60,000 bases of DNA from Diphasiastrum complanatum (taxonomy: Eukaryota > Streptophyta > Lycopodiopsida > Lycopodiales > Lycopodiaceae), in assembly GCA_029204225.1 (NCBI GenBank), contig CM055106.1, positions 14,636,393-14,696,392 on the forward strand. Reading direction: 5' to 3'. Position numbers and translations under genes: made by a program. Shown here piece after piece: positions 33,081-45,299 of the stretch (positions within the stretch are counted from its first letter, which is position 1; each line of letters starts with the position of its first letter). Below the pieces are notes generated by a model. It saw only the letters and a program-made list of their open reading frames with translations. It did not search any database and was not told where the DNA came from.

Positions 33081-33896
33081 ATGTTGCTCGATCCTTATGT
33101 GCAAATGCAAGAGCATCACTCGCGCAAGGCAAAAGATAACGTGAAGATGGTGGATCTGAAGCAGCAGCAGCAGAAGGCGGAGGATCAGAAGGATGGCGAG
33201 CAGGAGCAGGAGCAGGAGCACGATCCCTCCTCTATGTCTTCCGCTCATAATTGCTACAATTACAGAGGCGTCAAGTGCCGGAACTTCAAGTGCTCTACCT
33301 CCTTGCGTTCCTGGATGGGCTTTCTAGTTCCGGCCTGCTGTGGCTGTGGCACTGTGTCCGCCTCTCAAGCCCGTCTGCAGGAGCACGCTGAAACAGAATC
33401 GGTGTTGGGAACTACTGTGACTGGCACTATCTTTGGTTGCCGCAAAGGTAGAGTCGCTTTCTGCATTCAGGAAGATCCCAAAAGTCCACCATTGATGCTT
33501 TTAGAGCTCGCCATGCCCACGTATCTTCTTGTGAAGGAGATGTCTTCAGGCTTGGTTCGGATTGCGTTGGAGTGTGAGCGAGGTCAAGAAGAAAAAGCTC
33601 GGTTGCTGTATGCGGAGCCAGTGTGGAGCATGTTCTGCAATGGTCGTAAGGTAGGATTTGCATTGAAGCGGCAACCGTCTGAGAATGACAAGGCCGTGTT
33701 GAACATGATGCAATCGGTTTCTATGGGGGCAGGTGTGATACCCCCTCAGGAAGACAAGTCAGATGAAGATGAGCTCATGTATATGCGTGCCAATTATGAA
33801 CGGGTAGTAGGCTCTCGCGATTCAGAATCCTTCCACATGATCAATCCCGATAGGTCGCCTGGGCAGGAACTCAGCATCTTTCTGCTACGATCTTAG
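33081..33896 (+). CDS. MIZU-KUSSEI1-like protein (DUF617), single exon
   Basis: The 271-residue frame has no intron, typical of this plant-specific family. The DUF617 domain spans about residues 111-270, beginning TTVTGTIFGCRKGRVAFCIQ and ending in the family signature SESFHMINPD followed by GQELSIFLLR. Residues 26-48 form a low-complexity Gln/Glu stretch and 66-90 a Cys-rich segment (CRNFKCS, ACCGCG). In Arabidopsis the founding member MIZ1 is needed for root hydrotropism and acts at the endoplasmic reticulum membrane. Whether this copy has that role cannot be judged, because the family is large and most members are uncharacterised. The first ATG (33081) is used. The next in-frame Met (residue 9, then 23) would still keep the domain. 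No disabling change is seen, and no transposon lies within 400 bp. Confidence 0.93.
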   Translation: MLLDPYVQMQEHHSRKAKDNVKMVDLKQQQQKAEDQKDGEQEQEQEHDPSSMSSAHNCYNYRGVKCRNFKCSTSLRSWMGFLVPACCGCGTVSASQARLQEHAETESVLGTTVTGTIFGCRKGRVAFCIQEDPKSPPLMLLELAMPTYLLVKEMSSGLVRIALECERGQEEKARLLYAEPVWSMFCNGRKVGFALKRQPSENDKAVLNMMQSVSMGAGVIPPQEDKSDEDELMYMRANYERVVGSRDSESFHMINPDRSPGQELSIFLLRS

Positions 33897-35830
33897 TCTT
33901 CCACAAACTGCGAAGGCTCTATAACAAGAAAAGCTGAAGCTGGTTGTACGTTGCCTTTATAGTGAGAAGGCAAACCTCCGAGTTAGAACTCCAATGTCCA
34001 TCACGATTCGGAGAAGCTAAAGATCGTTTTCAAGCAAATTCATGTCTTCCCTTGAAGATAATTCCTCTTTCAGCAGCCAGCTTGCCATGCGGCGAGATTT
34101 TCATGCAAGTAACCGAAACATATGTTTTAAGGTCTTTCTTTACGTATGAAAGATAATTGACAGTATTCTGCATAATTACTTTGTATTTACAGTTATATAG
34201 ATTTGTCGAAAGATGTTCCAGTAAAAACCATTAGACTTTCTAGGTGTGGAGAGCTATGCAAAATTTCAGATATAATCCTCGTGTAAAATTGGTTGGACAG
34301 ACATCGGAGCTGATGCAGTACGTGATGCACAATCTCTTTATGCTTCTCAAGGAACAAGTCTTCATGATGAATTTGCAAGTAGTTTGCTAAATGAGGACAA
34401 ACCTTGAATACATTCTGATCATTACCATGTCAATGATGCTAACAATAAAGAGTGTTTGCACACTATCCTCCTTCTTTCACCTCTCCTTCAGTGAATTGAT
34501 TATTCGTTATGTAGCGTTAAAACATGTGAAGTTTCAAATTGAAGAGCATCGCAGTTCATTTTGAAAGTGGCAACTGCAGTCTGAATTTCGGGAATAAAAC
34601 ATGTATTTGGTATTTTATTTGCAGAAGCTGAAAACTGTTGCTTCTTCGTCTTTTCTTGAAACTTAGTAAATGTTTTCGGCTTATGAAAACCTACATTATC
34701 TATTTATCGATCTAGTTAAGTTGGGTGTTGATGGAAAGCAGGTCTTCTACACCACAAGCATGGGTTGTTGCGAAAATGCCATCGTTTTGTTATTCTTGTT
34801 GCTTTCCAGTTTGCTTCCTGCAGTGTATCGAGTCATCTTCACTAGTGAGGTTTGCAGGTGGTCAAACTTACTTACTTCGTGAGGATTCTCAGGCTGGTAT
34901 TCTGCTGCAGGAGACAATACCTTGCTAAAAATAAGCCGATAAAGTCAGGATGATGTATGGTAAGTATGTAGTTGATTATAAGGCTGTCCGTTTGTTGCTA
35001 GCTACAAGCTTGAAGTCCTAAGGAGAGGCCCCTAAGGAGAAATAAAAGATTTACGTGTAGCCCAAAAGGAAAAGGAAAAGGGAGGCAGCTCTCGGGAGCT
35101 TCTAAAATAAAAAACAATAGAAATTTGAAAACCAATAGGAAAAAAGTTCTTCTTTAAAGATTGCTTACACTGTACTAAGGCTGTTGACATCTGGTGAAAT
35201 TATAGCAGAACCGTATGTTGAACATGCCTGTCCTCAACATGGCGAAAGAGACATATGCAAATGCTGTAGTTATTGAATGGCTGTACATGTAAACCACACC
35301 AACATTATTCACTATATATCAAGTGTCCTTTTCTTGCACTCATAAAGTAAATTGATGATTTGATTCTTGTACTTACTAGATCTAGCTAAATCCTTTTTCA
35401 TATGCTTTGGGGTACGCTTCTTGTCTTAACCCTAGTACCTTGTCATGTGACTTACAATCCCTTATGATAACATGTGATGGAATGAGTACAAAAAAACATA
35501 TTGAGGACACAAAGTTCAATGGATCCGTACAACAAGCTACAACACCAATGACCAAGATCCATGGCACATTGGCACCCCATTCAAGAATCTTTAAGTGCAT
35601 ATCAATATTTCAATGGTGTTAATGTATAACTAGATTTCCATGCCAACAACCAAATTTAACACGAGTAAATACTAATCCAATATTTAAGCTCCAAGTGTGA
35701 AGAGTAAAATAGGAATATATAGACTATAGACTACAAACGGCCTGTCTCAATCCGCACTTTGATCTTGTTGATCAATAATTGGTAAATCTAATATCCCCAT
35801 TTACTCACTTAAATAATCAAAACGCTATCT
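33897..35830. other. Region downstream of the MIZ1-like gene, nothing recognised
   Basis: The first few hundred bases probably include the 3' untranslated region. The rest is AT-rich with short frames that show no family features. Confidence 0.4.
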
Positions 35831-35839
35831 CATTATGCC

Positions 35840-36200
35840 CTTTGTCATGATCTTTGCAATCATTCTTTTTGGATTACAATACTTTAGTAAGAGCTTTTGG
35901 TCATGTACCAAGTCCCTTAAAAAAATGATGCTATATATCTATGTGTTTACATTTTCTACTTGAAAACAAACATTCTTGTTTGTCACCAAAAAGTGTAATT
36001 TCATGTTTATCTAGAGCTCCAACAACAAGTTTTGAAATCATACATATTTCTTGCTTGCATACAAAGTTCCATGTACTCTGCCTCGATGGGTAAGATTGAA
36101 CACGAACTTTGCTTCTTGCAACTCCAAGTGATTGCATGTATTCTTGTAATCATGACAATGTATCTACAAGAAGATTCAATGTCATCAATATCTATTTGCA
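35840..36200 (-). pseudogene. Copia RNase H fragment
   Basis: On the minus strand, across two frames, the segment carries the RNase H signature PIEAEYMELCMQARN (36007-36201 frame), followed by the tail FGDKQECLFSSRKCKHIDI in the 35931-36137 frame. This aligns with the usual copia order (TEAEY, then the YxDN block, then HIDI). A frameshift and stops make it non-functional. Confidence 0.7.
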
Positions 36201-36412
36201 AAGTTCGTGATGCATGTCTGAAGCTATCATTGCATTATGAAAATCCTTTATTCTAAATTTGTTAAGCATTATTCTATGAAGTTTTCTTGTGATAACCCCT
36301 CCTAAACAGTAACGAATAAGACCTAAGTCCATATCAAAAATTCAAATTTTTCTGAACTCCAAATATATATGTGGGGATCAATTCCAACATAGACATGGTT
36401 TCAATACCAACT

Positions 36413-36700
36413 TGTAAGCATGCATTCTGACACAAGTTGAACGCAATAAGGAAATAGTATTGATTCAGAAAAAAAGATTGATTGCTAATGAGCGCAAGAC
36501 AATAGCGGATAGAAACTGCACACTCTAAAGCTATCTCTGAGTAACTGAGAATAAGTCTGATAATAAGCAACTGTGCTGATAAGCAGTAGACAATGACTGA
36601 ATACATGAGAGGAGAGGATCTTGGCAACTGGAAACATGAAAATAGGTGAGGAGTAGGGCGAATTACTATAGGTATATATAAGCTTAGCTTGAATAGTAAG
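36413..36700 (-). repeat. Copia LTR-like fragment (also at 39890-40130)
   Basis: This shares about 250 bp with 39890-40130 in the same orientation (landmarks AATAGTATTGATTCA and GCTGATAAGCAGTAG). A TTTCAATACCA stretch at 36398-36408 just left of it resembles an inverted primer binding site. The family and borders are uncertain. Confidence 0.4.
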
Positions 36701-36717
36701 TTTACTCTTGAATAAAG

Positions 36718-38525
36718 TTATTGTTTAAGCAAACATTGTGAAGGGACTTCCAAAGTAAGATCCATAACATCATCATCAAGATTGTTAGATCCATCCACAT
36801 CATCAACATAAATAGTACTTGAAGTTGCTTTTGGAATGTTCCCCTCATCAAAAATGACATCTCTACCAACAATCACTTTGTTAGTAGAAGGAATGTAAAC
36901 CTTGTAGGCTTTACTCACCTCACTATAACCAACAAAAATACCTCTCCTCGAAGATGGATCCTCCTTGGTCCTATCATCAAGAATAATGTTGACATGCATG
37001 TGCATCCAAAAGTTTTGAGAAAGTTTACACTCGGCTTCCTCTTGAATAGCATTTCAAACGGTGTCCTTCCATCCAAAATAGCACTCGGTCACCTATTGCA
37101 CAAGAAATTGGCACACAACAAAGCTTGATCCCAAAATGGTTTATCAAGGTCAGCACTTAACCTCATGGCTTTGGCACTCTCACAAAGAGTCCTATTCTTC
37201 CTTTCAGCCACTCCAATTTGTTGTGGGGTCCTTGGTGTTGTATACTGCCTCTTGATCCCATGCTCATCACCAATGAAAATTACATACATCTTAGCTCCAC
37301 TATTGCTAATTGTAGTAATTTCATGAAAATCTGAATGTACAACCTGAAAAGGCTTTGTAGATCTAGTATAAGGTAGTATATATGACTTTGACAAAGCACA
37401 AGACTCACAAACATGATTGGTGCTACTTAAAGAACTTGGAAGACCAACCACGACCTTCTTTCTTGCCATTACCTCCAATGACCTGAAATTGTGGCGTCCC
37501 ATCCCCTTATGCCAAACCTCTTGAATAGATATTTGATCTCTTGCAACACATCCAACTTGGTTAGCAATAACACAAGCATCTAGTTTGAACAACTTTCCTT
37601 GCCTTTTACCTTTTGCAACTAGGATATCCTTCCTTTTGATCATACAAGCATCTCCATCAAACTCCACTTTGAGACCTTTACTTAGCAATTGACTCCCACT
37701 AAGCAAATTCTTGACAATCGATGGAATAAACAAGACATCTTCCAAATGAACATTCCTATTTGTAGAGAGAGAAATAGGAATTGTGCCAAGCCCTTGATTG
37801 CACACTCACAATCATTGGCCATGTAGATCACCCTCTTGTCATCTCCATATGCCAACAAAGAAGTGAAGTACTCTTTGTGAAAAGTCATTTGCGAGCTTGC
37901 ACTACTATCAATCCACCATGGATCTAGATCTCCATCATTAGCAAGCATACATGAAGACATCACAAAAGCATCATCATTTGTATCTTGAACATCCAAACCA
38001 TCCTCATCAAGAGTAAGATTACCTTGCTGGTCTCCTCGATCTCTCTTCTTCTTGTAGCACTCTATATCACCTAGAAGCCTTTATGGAGCCTGAGGAAAGG
38101 GACCTAAAAGGTACTTGCAAAGTGTCATTTGATGTCACAGTAAAAGCATTTGAGCTTTGATCTATCTTTCTTTTTGCCACTTGAAGAAGCCTCCCCTTGA
38201 TCTTGCCCTTTGGACCACTTGCCTTTGTTTTTGCCCTTGAATTTGCTTTTTGTGAACATAGCCTCCTCTCCAACTTGAGTTGATGTAGATCCACTCCTTG
38301 CTTGAAGCCTATATTCTTCATTGATCAAGATCTCTTGAACATCCATGAAACTTGGCAAAGTTCTCTAAATAGCAAGACTTTGAAAAATGTTAGCATGAGC
38401 ATCCAACAAACCGTTAAGAATCACTTGAACAAGCTCTCCTTCCTTGATGCTCTCATCAATGCAAGCCAACTCATCATTCAATGCTTTCACTCTCAAAACA
38501 ACATGACTCCACTTGATGTTGCCAT
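36718..38525 (-). pseudogene. Copia-G gag-integrase relic (Copia-B family)
   Basis: Reading the minus strand from the ATG at 38525, the gag start is followed by a deletion that joins MATSSGVM directly to LRVKALNDELACIDES. After that come a zinc knuckle region near 38130, the protease WWIDSSASSQM (DSG changed to DSS, near 37900), GAG-pre-integrase (WHKGMGRHNF), and part of the integrase ending with NGVAERKN-type sequence (QIGVAERKN near 37215). A large deletion inside the integrase core removes the central part. The C-terminal region and linker lie at 36718-37005. RT and RNase H are missing. The DSS change alone would abolish the protease. Confidence 0.85.
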
Positions 38526-38733
38526 GTAGCAATGACCTGATCTTCTCTTTAAACCTGTTTCAATGCACAAAGCACTCCTTTGAACAACAACAACTCCTCA
38601 ATTCTCTTCTAGCACTTCTACCAAGCAAATCAACACATAGAATCATGAAATCTTGATCAATGACTCTTGCCACTTCTTAAGATTGAAACACTCTCAAATG
38701 AAGTCCAGCAACCTCACTATCTAGAGATAACAT
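38526..38733 (-). repeat. Copia-G leader fragment
   Basis: This matches the untranslated leader of Copia-B (55198 leftward) and Copia-C in reverse orientation, and ends near 38733 before reaching a primer binding site or LTR. Confidence 0.7.
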
Positions 38734-38758
38734 TTTCAGTGAATCTATATCTGAGGAG

Positions 38759-39435
38759 TGTTAGAATTTGAATAGAAAGCTATTGTAATTTCGTCACATG
38801 GCTTGTTTGACCACATGGTTATCATTTGTAAATTATTATAGTCACATTTAATTTATTTTCATTGTACTTATTGAGTAAAATATTGATGCTACCCACTTAA
38901 AATTCTTGGAGTATTAATAAGTGGGTGTTGTAGTGGCTAGATCTTTGCAGATTAGTGAATAAATCATGATTTTTGACTAAGAGGTGGAAGAGGTAATGCC
39001 ATGATCCAAGGGACTTGATTTGAATCACTGTTAGGGTAGTTCTAGGGTTAAGTAAAGCTCTCTAGAAACCTACTATATGTTGATCAATACGTCATATGTT
39101 GGATCAACAATGTACATGTTGAGAGAAAAACAAGCACATTGATTTTCCAAGATTCCAATTGACATTGTTTTGTGATATTTTTGATGCATGGTTTTAAAGA
39201 TTGTTTATCTTGAAATGAAAATGATTGAATTTACTTAGATATGGTCATGTGTTTCAAAAGTCCAAGAAAGATTTAAGATGGGTTTCTGAAGTAGATCTAA
39301 TATTTTGTGAGCTGTGTCTAGAAAGCTAGTTAACCACTATTTAGAAATCAAAAACTCGGTGTTCAATGGGTTCAGAATGAGCACAACTACATATATCATT
39401 GAGGAAGATGATGTTTGGCATTATATTCTCTAACA
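38759..39435 (+). repeat. Candidate solo LTR (677 bp)
   Basis: The segment begins TGTTAGAA and ends TTCTCTAACA, so it has TG...CA ends and a matching 7-bp terminal inversion (TGTTAGA / TCTAACA with one interruption). No partner LTR, primer binding site or clear 5-bp target duplication is visible. It separates two Copia relics. Confidence 0.45.
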
Positions 39436-39690
39436 TTCATCATTTACTTCCAGTATTCCAAGGACACATAGTCGAACCAAACGCTTCACGCCTTTCACAT
39501 TTGGTTTCTCTCCATAGAAAACTTCGTAAAGTGTTTTTTCATTTATAGCATCACTAGGACCTCTATGCAAAAATGGTTGACACATCAACAACATTTCACT
39601 CTCAAAAAACCTAGGGAGATATGTCGGAAAGTGGTGTGTAGAAGAAAGGTCTAGCTTGAAAAGAAACGAATGAAAATAATTCATGTGTCT
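39436..39690 (-). pseudogene. Copia integrase C-terminal fragment
   Basis: The minus-strand frame contains SDAINEKTLYEVFYGEKPNV, which corresponds to the TPYExxxGxKPN motif after the integrase core of copia elements, followed by VLGIL. Only about 85 codons remain. Confidence 0.65.
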
Positions 39691-39889
39691 AGAAAGAAAA
39701 CTTTTCGTGCATGGCGGAATAAATTATCTTCATCTTTCCAATGCATGACTATACCTATAAATTTCAAACAAGACAATAGTGATAGAAATCACGTTTGAAC
39801 TTATAGTAACTAACTTTGAAATCGCCAATACTACAGTGATTATGTAGCCAAACAATTAAGCATCGAATATTATCAGACAAATAATTAGC

Positions 39890-40130
39890 GCGAAGAATTC
39901 CATAAAACGCATATATTCTGAGATGAAATTGAATGCAATAAAGGATAGTATTGATTCAAAACGAAACAGAAGTAAATGAGTACAATAAGTTGCGGATCAA
40001 AGCCACGTACTCTATGTCATCTCTGAGCGGCAAAAAGAAAGTTTGAATAAAGCGTTATGCTGATAAGCAGTAGCCAATAGCAATCTCTAAAACAACTCTA
40101 AGAAGTGAGCTAAAATGCTCAAGAGTGTTC
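39890..40130 (-). repeat. Copia LTR-like fragment (pair of 36413-36700)
   Basis: Similarity to 36413-36700 covers roughly 250 bp at moderate identity. No element structure remains around it. Confidence 0.35.
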
Positions 40131-40144
40131 AAGCTCGCAGGCTT

Positions 40145-40247
<103 letters not shown>

Positions 40248-40619
40248 TATTCAAATGCTTCTGATAATTTTGATAATCGTAACACTGTATGAATATGAAC
40301 AACCTTGCCAATGTCATTTCCTTAACATTAAAAGCTCTTTGAAAAAAACGAAAAAATACGACATTGTGATTTTACACGAGATTTCTGTCAGGTGAAAAAT
40401 GTGAAAAAGATGACACTGCATCTTTTCAATGGGATTCTTGACAGGCGAAAAAAGAGACATTGTCGTAAACTTCGTGTAATTCTGCAGACTGTGTAAAAAT
40501 ACTTGTAAAACTACAGACTATGTAAAGACACGAGAAAATCCGCAAAACTGGATAAACAATGGATGAAGATTGTAATCGATTATTCGATCAGTAAGAAGGA
40601 GAATAATCCAACAAGATAT

Positions 40620-40930
40620 GCACCTAGCCATTAGGCTTTGGCACACTCACATAGAGTCGACCTCTCAACCATCCCATTAGTTGACATGAGAGCTCCTTTT
40701 TTATGGCCTCTTGATCACAGTAATCTTTGAAGTCATTAAAGATGTATTTTGCTCTAGTATTTGACCTCAAAGTCCCAATCTTGTGACCAAGTTGCTTCTC
40801 AACCAATTCCTTAAACTTAAAAAAAAGCTTTTGGATGGCTTATCTTTAGAAGAGAGAATATAAACCCAACAAAATCCACCAAAGTCATCAGTAAATGTGA
40901 CAATTATCGTAGATCACCAATACTCATAGT
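40620..40930 (-). pseudogene. Copia integrase core fragment
   Basis: The minus-strand frame at 40624-40806 holds VEKQLGHKIGTLRSNTRAKY, in which the catalytic RSDNGGEY block has decayed to RSNTRAKY, followed by FNDFKDYCDQEAIKKELSC. Upstream codons (to about 40930) encode the preceding FTDDFGGFCWVY block in another frame. The second catalytic Asp is lost. Confidence 0.75.
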
Positions 40931-41129
40931 GCTTGAGAAGTGAAAATATGAACACATCAACTTCAGAGAGTGAACCTATGAATACTTACTTTGTACTTTT
41001 GGCTTCAAGCTTATCTCTCTTTTTCTCATGGATGTGGAAATATGTTGTGCATCCAAACACCCTGAAATATTCAATATTCTACTTCTTACCAATCCATATC
41101 TCCTCATGGAGTCTAAAAGCGGAGCTCTC

Positions 41130-41830
41130 TATGGTGGAATTATGGCACAAAAGGTTGGGTACAAAAACTTGTTCCTGTCATTACACAATGTTGGAACAGA
41201 GCATGCAGTCTCACAAGAGAAGCAGCTCAGCTACCTACTACATTCCCTACCAAGATCTTTTCAAACTATCATAACCCTGCTAAAGATCCTGACATGACCT
41301 TCGACAAAGCAGTCATCGACATCAAAGAAGAAGTCGAAACTAGAGAGCACTATGATGACAAAAGCTCTCTACAGCAACAAAGACCAATCGAAGAAGAAGG
41401 CTTATCCTAAGAGTGAGTCGACAAGTAGACAAGATCAAAGCTAGCAGAAATAGAGAAGTCAAAAAGGCAGATCAAAAGGAAGGAACAAGCAGCAAGGCAA
41501 TGACAAAAAGTCATGTGACAAATGCAAACGTGACGGCCACACAATGGACACATGTTGGCTGAATCCAAAAATTGGGTGCATACATTTTCACAAGAAGGGA
41601 CATGTAGCCATAATTTGCTATCAGAATCCAAGAAGCAAGAAAACACAAAGTAGAAAAGAGAGCTCCAACAACACATCACATGTAGAGAAACTAGAACCTC
41701 CAAGATGGCTGAAGAACGAGCAAGCATAAACTCAACTGCTTGTTTGTGCACTGATGTATGTACTACATTCTCAACCGACTTTCAAGAAGTCATTTTTGAT
41801 TCAGGTGCAACATCACATTTTGCTACAAGG
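41130..41830 (+). pseudogene. Copia-E family gag and protease fragment
   Basis: Broken frames carry the end of gag (FLSLHNVGTEHAVSQEKQLS near 41170-41230, matching 26540-26620). Two zinc knuckles follow at about 41515-41625 (CDKCKRDGHTMDTC, then FHKKGHVAIIC with the first Cys pair lost), and then the protease site IFDSGATSHF at about 41790-41820. Homology stops near 41830-41930, where Gypsy integrase sequence begins. Confidence 0.75.
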
Positions 41831-41929
41831 TCAAGAGGCGGTAATGCTAGTAGAATTCTTAGTACCTTCTCTAAGAGTCATGGAAGTCTTTTCTATAGAT
41901 CTCTGTGTGAAAGTTACAATTGAACAACA

Positions 41930-42140
41930 AGTCAAGACCAGACTATTTATGTTAGCCCAGTTATGCGAGACAAGACTCATATCTTACCACGCACAACTGG
42001 TTAACAAACGACGCCTAAAGGCCTGGCATGACCGTCACTTAAGCAACAAGGATTTACACTTAGGTGACCAGGTGCTTCTTTATACATCGAAGAAGCACCC
42101 CAAAAAATTGAAATTCCGAAGTGAGGGCCCGTATTTCACT
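41930..42140 (+). pseudogene. Ty3/gypsy integrase C-terminal fragment fused after a Copia protease
   Basis: Within the frame 41754-42344, the part from about 41990 reads RLKAWHDRHLSNKDLHLGDQ, then VLLYTSKKHPKKLKF and EGPY. This is the layout of the gypsy integrase C-terminal region (DKH....F..GDxVLL....KLK...GPY). The N-terminal part of the frame is Copia sequence in a shifted frame, so the open frame spans two superfamilies. Confidence 0.7.
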
Positions 42141-42339
42141 CCATCCCTGACCCTCCAGAAACTAACACTCACATCGAGAGTGATGACGACTTCCTGGCAG
42201 ATCCACCAGAAACTAGAAGATTCTCGCCTAGGCAAGACACGGGCGCAATTGAGCCATCTACGAGCGAGCGGGCTAAGGAAAAGGATATGGGCACTAAGGC
42301 CTTGGCCGACTACAAGGCAAGGCCACTACCAGGCCAAGG

Positions 42340-43174
42340 GGTAAGATGGCCGATACCAAAGAGTTAGAAAAGCTCAAAAGAAAAATATTCTCCCAACATG
42401 AGGGGAGGCAGAGAGGAGATCGATCAAAGCCAATACTCTACAAGGGCTGAGATCATTGCAGCACTACAACCGCAACCTAAATGGTAGAGCAAAGTCCTAA
42501 AAGATAGCAGGCGGTTGCAAGAGTATCTGAGGGCACTGGCGTGGAAACTAATTGATCCTTTCTACATGCCATTCAAACGAAGAAATCCATGGCCTGTAGA
42601 GAAACCACGGGTTAAATTGGTAAACTGGCTGGTGATTTCAATAATTTTAGACAAAATCTTCCTGGATAACCTAAGGCTACAGTTATTGGATTTCGGACAC
42701 AAATACAAGACTAGTGTCGATCTATGCATGCAAGAAAGTAGCCCTCTAGTCAAAGAAAGAACATGAGATGATGGCCCGGCTCTACTACAGAGCACCCTTC
42801 ATGTCATCACGATATGTCACTACGATAGAAGACTGGCAGGAAATGGGCTTCGTAGAAAAGATACGGGATTACCTAGGGTCGTTATCCTACGGAAATAAGT
42901 TATACTTCCAAGTCTTCGAGGCCCTAGGACAAAAAATGAGTTTGAGGAAGCGAGTTGCACGACAACAAGGCGAGCAGGACTCACAAGAGGTTCTCAAGAG
43001 GGCTGGAATGTAGCAACCATTGAGAGATCCCCAATTTTGTGGAACAATTTTGCAGATAATAAGCACTTGGTTTTACGGAAGCGGACGAAGATCCACGATT
43101 TTTCAGGTGCCAAGCAGAACGACATCACTTGACATGTGTTGAATGGGGTTCTGCAACAGATTAGGTGTGGATAA
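42340..43174 (+). pseudogene. Gyp-D related internal 3' region
   Basis: 42340-42650 resembles 51140-51410 (start ATGGCYGATACYMRAGAGTT, later CCTTTCTACATGCC and AGAAATCCATGGCC). The region ends with the shared motif GGTTTTACGGAAGCGGA at 43069 and a purine tract (TTAGGTGTGGATAA) before an LTR. Frames are short and broken, and the product is not recognised. Confidence 0.55.
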
Positions 43175-43870
43175 TGCTAGTGGATTCTAGAGAATTCCTA
43201 GATGCCAAACCAAACTGAAGACACAGAGTATCTCTCACCCATGACTAAGGAGGTCTCAGAAGGAGGTGAGCAGAAGAAGCTGAGACCCGAGCATGAGATC
43301 CGAGGATTACTAGCTAGGATTACAGTTGTTTTCTATGTGAGCCTAGATGGTGTATTTCAGAGAAGGAGCGACCATGTAGGAGCTAGTAATGTTCCTAGGC
43401 AATGTAAATAAGTGTATACCCCCTTAAATAATTTAGAGTGAGCCACCTTTGGTGACCTCTAGTGGAAAGGGCTATTTCCACTTGTAATTTCTAAATTAGT
43501 GGAATTACCACTTAGGCTCCACATGGGCAACCCTCTTGCTTACTTAAGGGCCCCCCTCTCTTGTGAGGGAGCTTTTATTGTATTGTCATCTCTCTTGATT
43601 GAATAAAGAAGATCTCCACAAGTTCTTGGCAATTGAGAAGCTCTTTGTTCATGGCTATCTTCTTGAGTGAAATTCCTATGAACATGTTCTGATTTCTTGT
43701 TGTGAATGTGGATTAATTAGATTTCTTACTTACTTTCTTGCAATGTGGAATGTAGATGTGGATTAATTTCCTTGTTTCTTGATTTTATAGTTTCAGCATG
43801 CAGGTAAACTATATAGGCTGAGATTATGGATCTGATCTTGCATATTCACTAACAATCCTGTCCTTGATTA
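43175..43870 (+). repeat. Gyp-D related LTR (second subtype)
   Basis: The LTR starts TGCTAGTGGATTC after the purine tract. It shares blocks in order with the 45632 LTR: AGTGAGCCACC, TGACCTCTAGTGGA, TTGCTTACTTAAGGG, GAGGGAGCTTTTATTG and TTGAATAAAGAAG. The right edge near 43870 is approximate. Confidence 0.6.
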
Positions 43871-44159
43871 TTCTTGGGTATTCCAAGCATGGGTGTTTCT
43901 TGATTCTCGGGTTGCTAGAATGCTGTTAGGAACTTAGCTTTCTTGATTCTTGTTTCTCGTTGTGTAGTTTAATTCTGTTATTGTATTGTTCCCTGATTTC
44001 TTAGAATATTTTGGTAGATAGATTTGTAGACTTGATCTCTGTCCCAGAACATTTATCTGTGTTTGAGCAAGGATTGGTTACATGGCTTGTAAATGCATGT
44101 AGCTGAGTGAACATAATCATTTTATCCCACTGACAGGCTGGGAATACACATTGCAAACT

Positions 44160-44431
44160 GAGAAACATTTATGCCTGGAAACCTTTTAAACAAGAGGACT
44201 TAACTGTAAAGAACTGGCTTCTGGAAACGGGCAAAAACACCCAATTTCTAGAGCGGTAACCACCTGAGACGTAACAATGAAGAGTAGAGAAACCGTGTTC
44301 ACAGATTCTGGCTGGAATCTGTGAACATGGACAGCTCAGCTTCAACAGTCGAAGAGTTTTGTGGATTCGGCACAAACTTATGAAGAAGCCATTGACAGTC
44401 CTAACAAGGACAAATGTGAAGAGTGTGATAT
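44160..44431 (-). repeat. Copia-E leader, inverted
   Basis: This lies downstream (minus strand) of the duplicated primer binding site. No gag frame is recognised before the sequence leaves the element. Confidence 0.4.
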
Positions 44432-44471
44432 GCTCTGATACCACTGAAGAGTGTGATATGCTCTTATACCA
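44432..44471 (-). promoter_or_regulatory. Duplicated primer binding site of Copia-E, inverted copy
   Basis: The complement of TGGTATCAGAGC is at 44432-44443, and a one-base variant (TGGTATAAGAGC) is at 44460-44471, again 28 bp apart, as at 25994-26033. Confidence 0.85.
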
Positions 44472-45120
44472 CTGAAGATGAGAATGAATCAGTCGCAAAG
44501 CTTTCACGAAGGAACCACGACTCTCTTGTCCTCGGATGGAGTTCAGATGCGATCGCTGGACACTGCCAACTGAATCACTCTTACAGTCCTCCAGAGTGTA
44601 GTCAAGCACTGCTGATTTACATTTATAAAATTAATGCAACATTCAACATAGTTTCAACCAAGGTGCAAAATTCAATTGAACAAGGAAACTTAGACACACG
44701 AATAAACAACAGACGCATTTGCATTCGAGATCAGACACAACAAGAAAACCATCTATATTGATCTTTCTGTGAGTTCTTCAAGCATTGCATGCAAATCCAC
44801 GCAGTGTGTGGGAGTGGGAGAAACATAGTTCTCTCACGAGCAATCGTCTCATTTTACTAGCGGACAGTTGGATCTATAGATCCTAGACAAAATTGTCTTC
44901 GCATGCAGGCGGACATGTATTATGTATTTTGTCTTGATTGCTTACTTGCATCAGACTACTACATTACACTGTATGTGTACTCTGTTGATCTATATGTCAA
45001 GTATCATCCAGTAAGTATAGTCGCTCTATGTAAATCTAAGATTAGAGTGATTAAGCATCTACAACTAATCAGGGAAATACAAGAGTGGCAGATTAGCCAC
45101 GACTTAAAATGTATTTGCTG
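44472..45120 (-). repeat. Copia-E related LTR, inverted (borders uncertain)
   Basis: The first ~130 bp match 25865-25992 in reverse. The remaining sequence to about 45120 does not match the forward copy, so it is either a diverged LTR or unrelated DNA. Confidence 0.4.
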
Positions 45121-45299
45121 ACGTCATGCCATCATATCAGATATCTATACTTCTGGGTACTTGCATGATCTCGTTGGTACTCTTTGGAGCGTGGAGGGCA
45201 GGAGAAGGTTTCGTTTCCGTTGTTGGTTTCATTTTGGTCGTTTTCCTTCTCTCGTACTGGACCACAAAAGATTCTCTTGCCAGACCGAAAAAATTCTTG

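Noticed and set aside
33427-33663. Minus-strand frame antisense to the MIZ1-like gene
   Set aside because: It is a shadow of a conserved DUF617 coding region.
44169-44609. 146-codon minus-strand frame
   Set aside because: It spans the Copia-E LTR, duplicated primer site and leader, so it is a chance frame.
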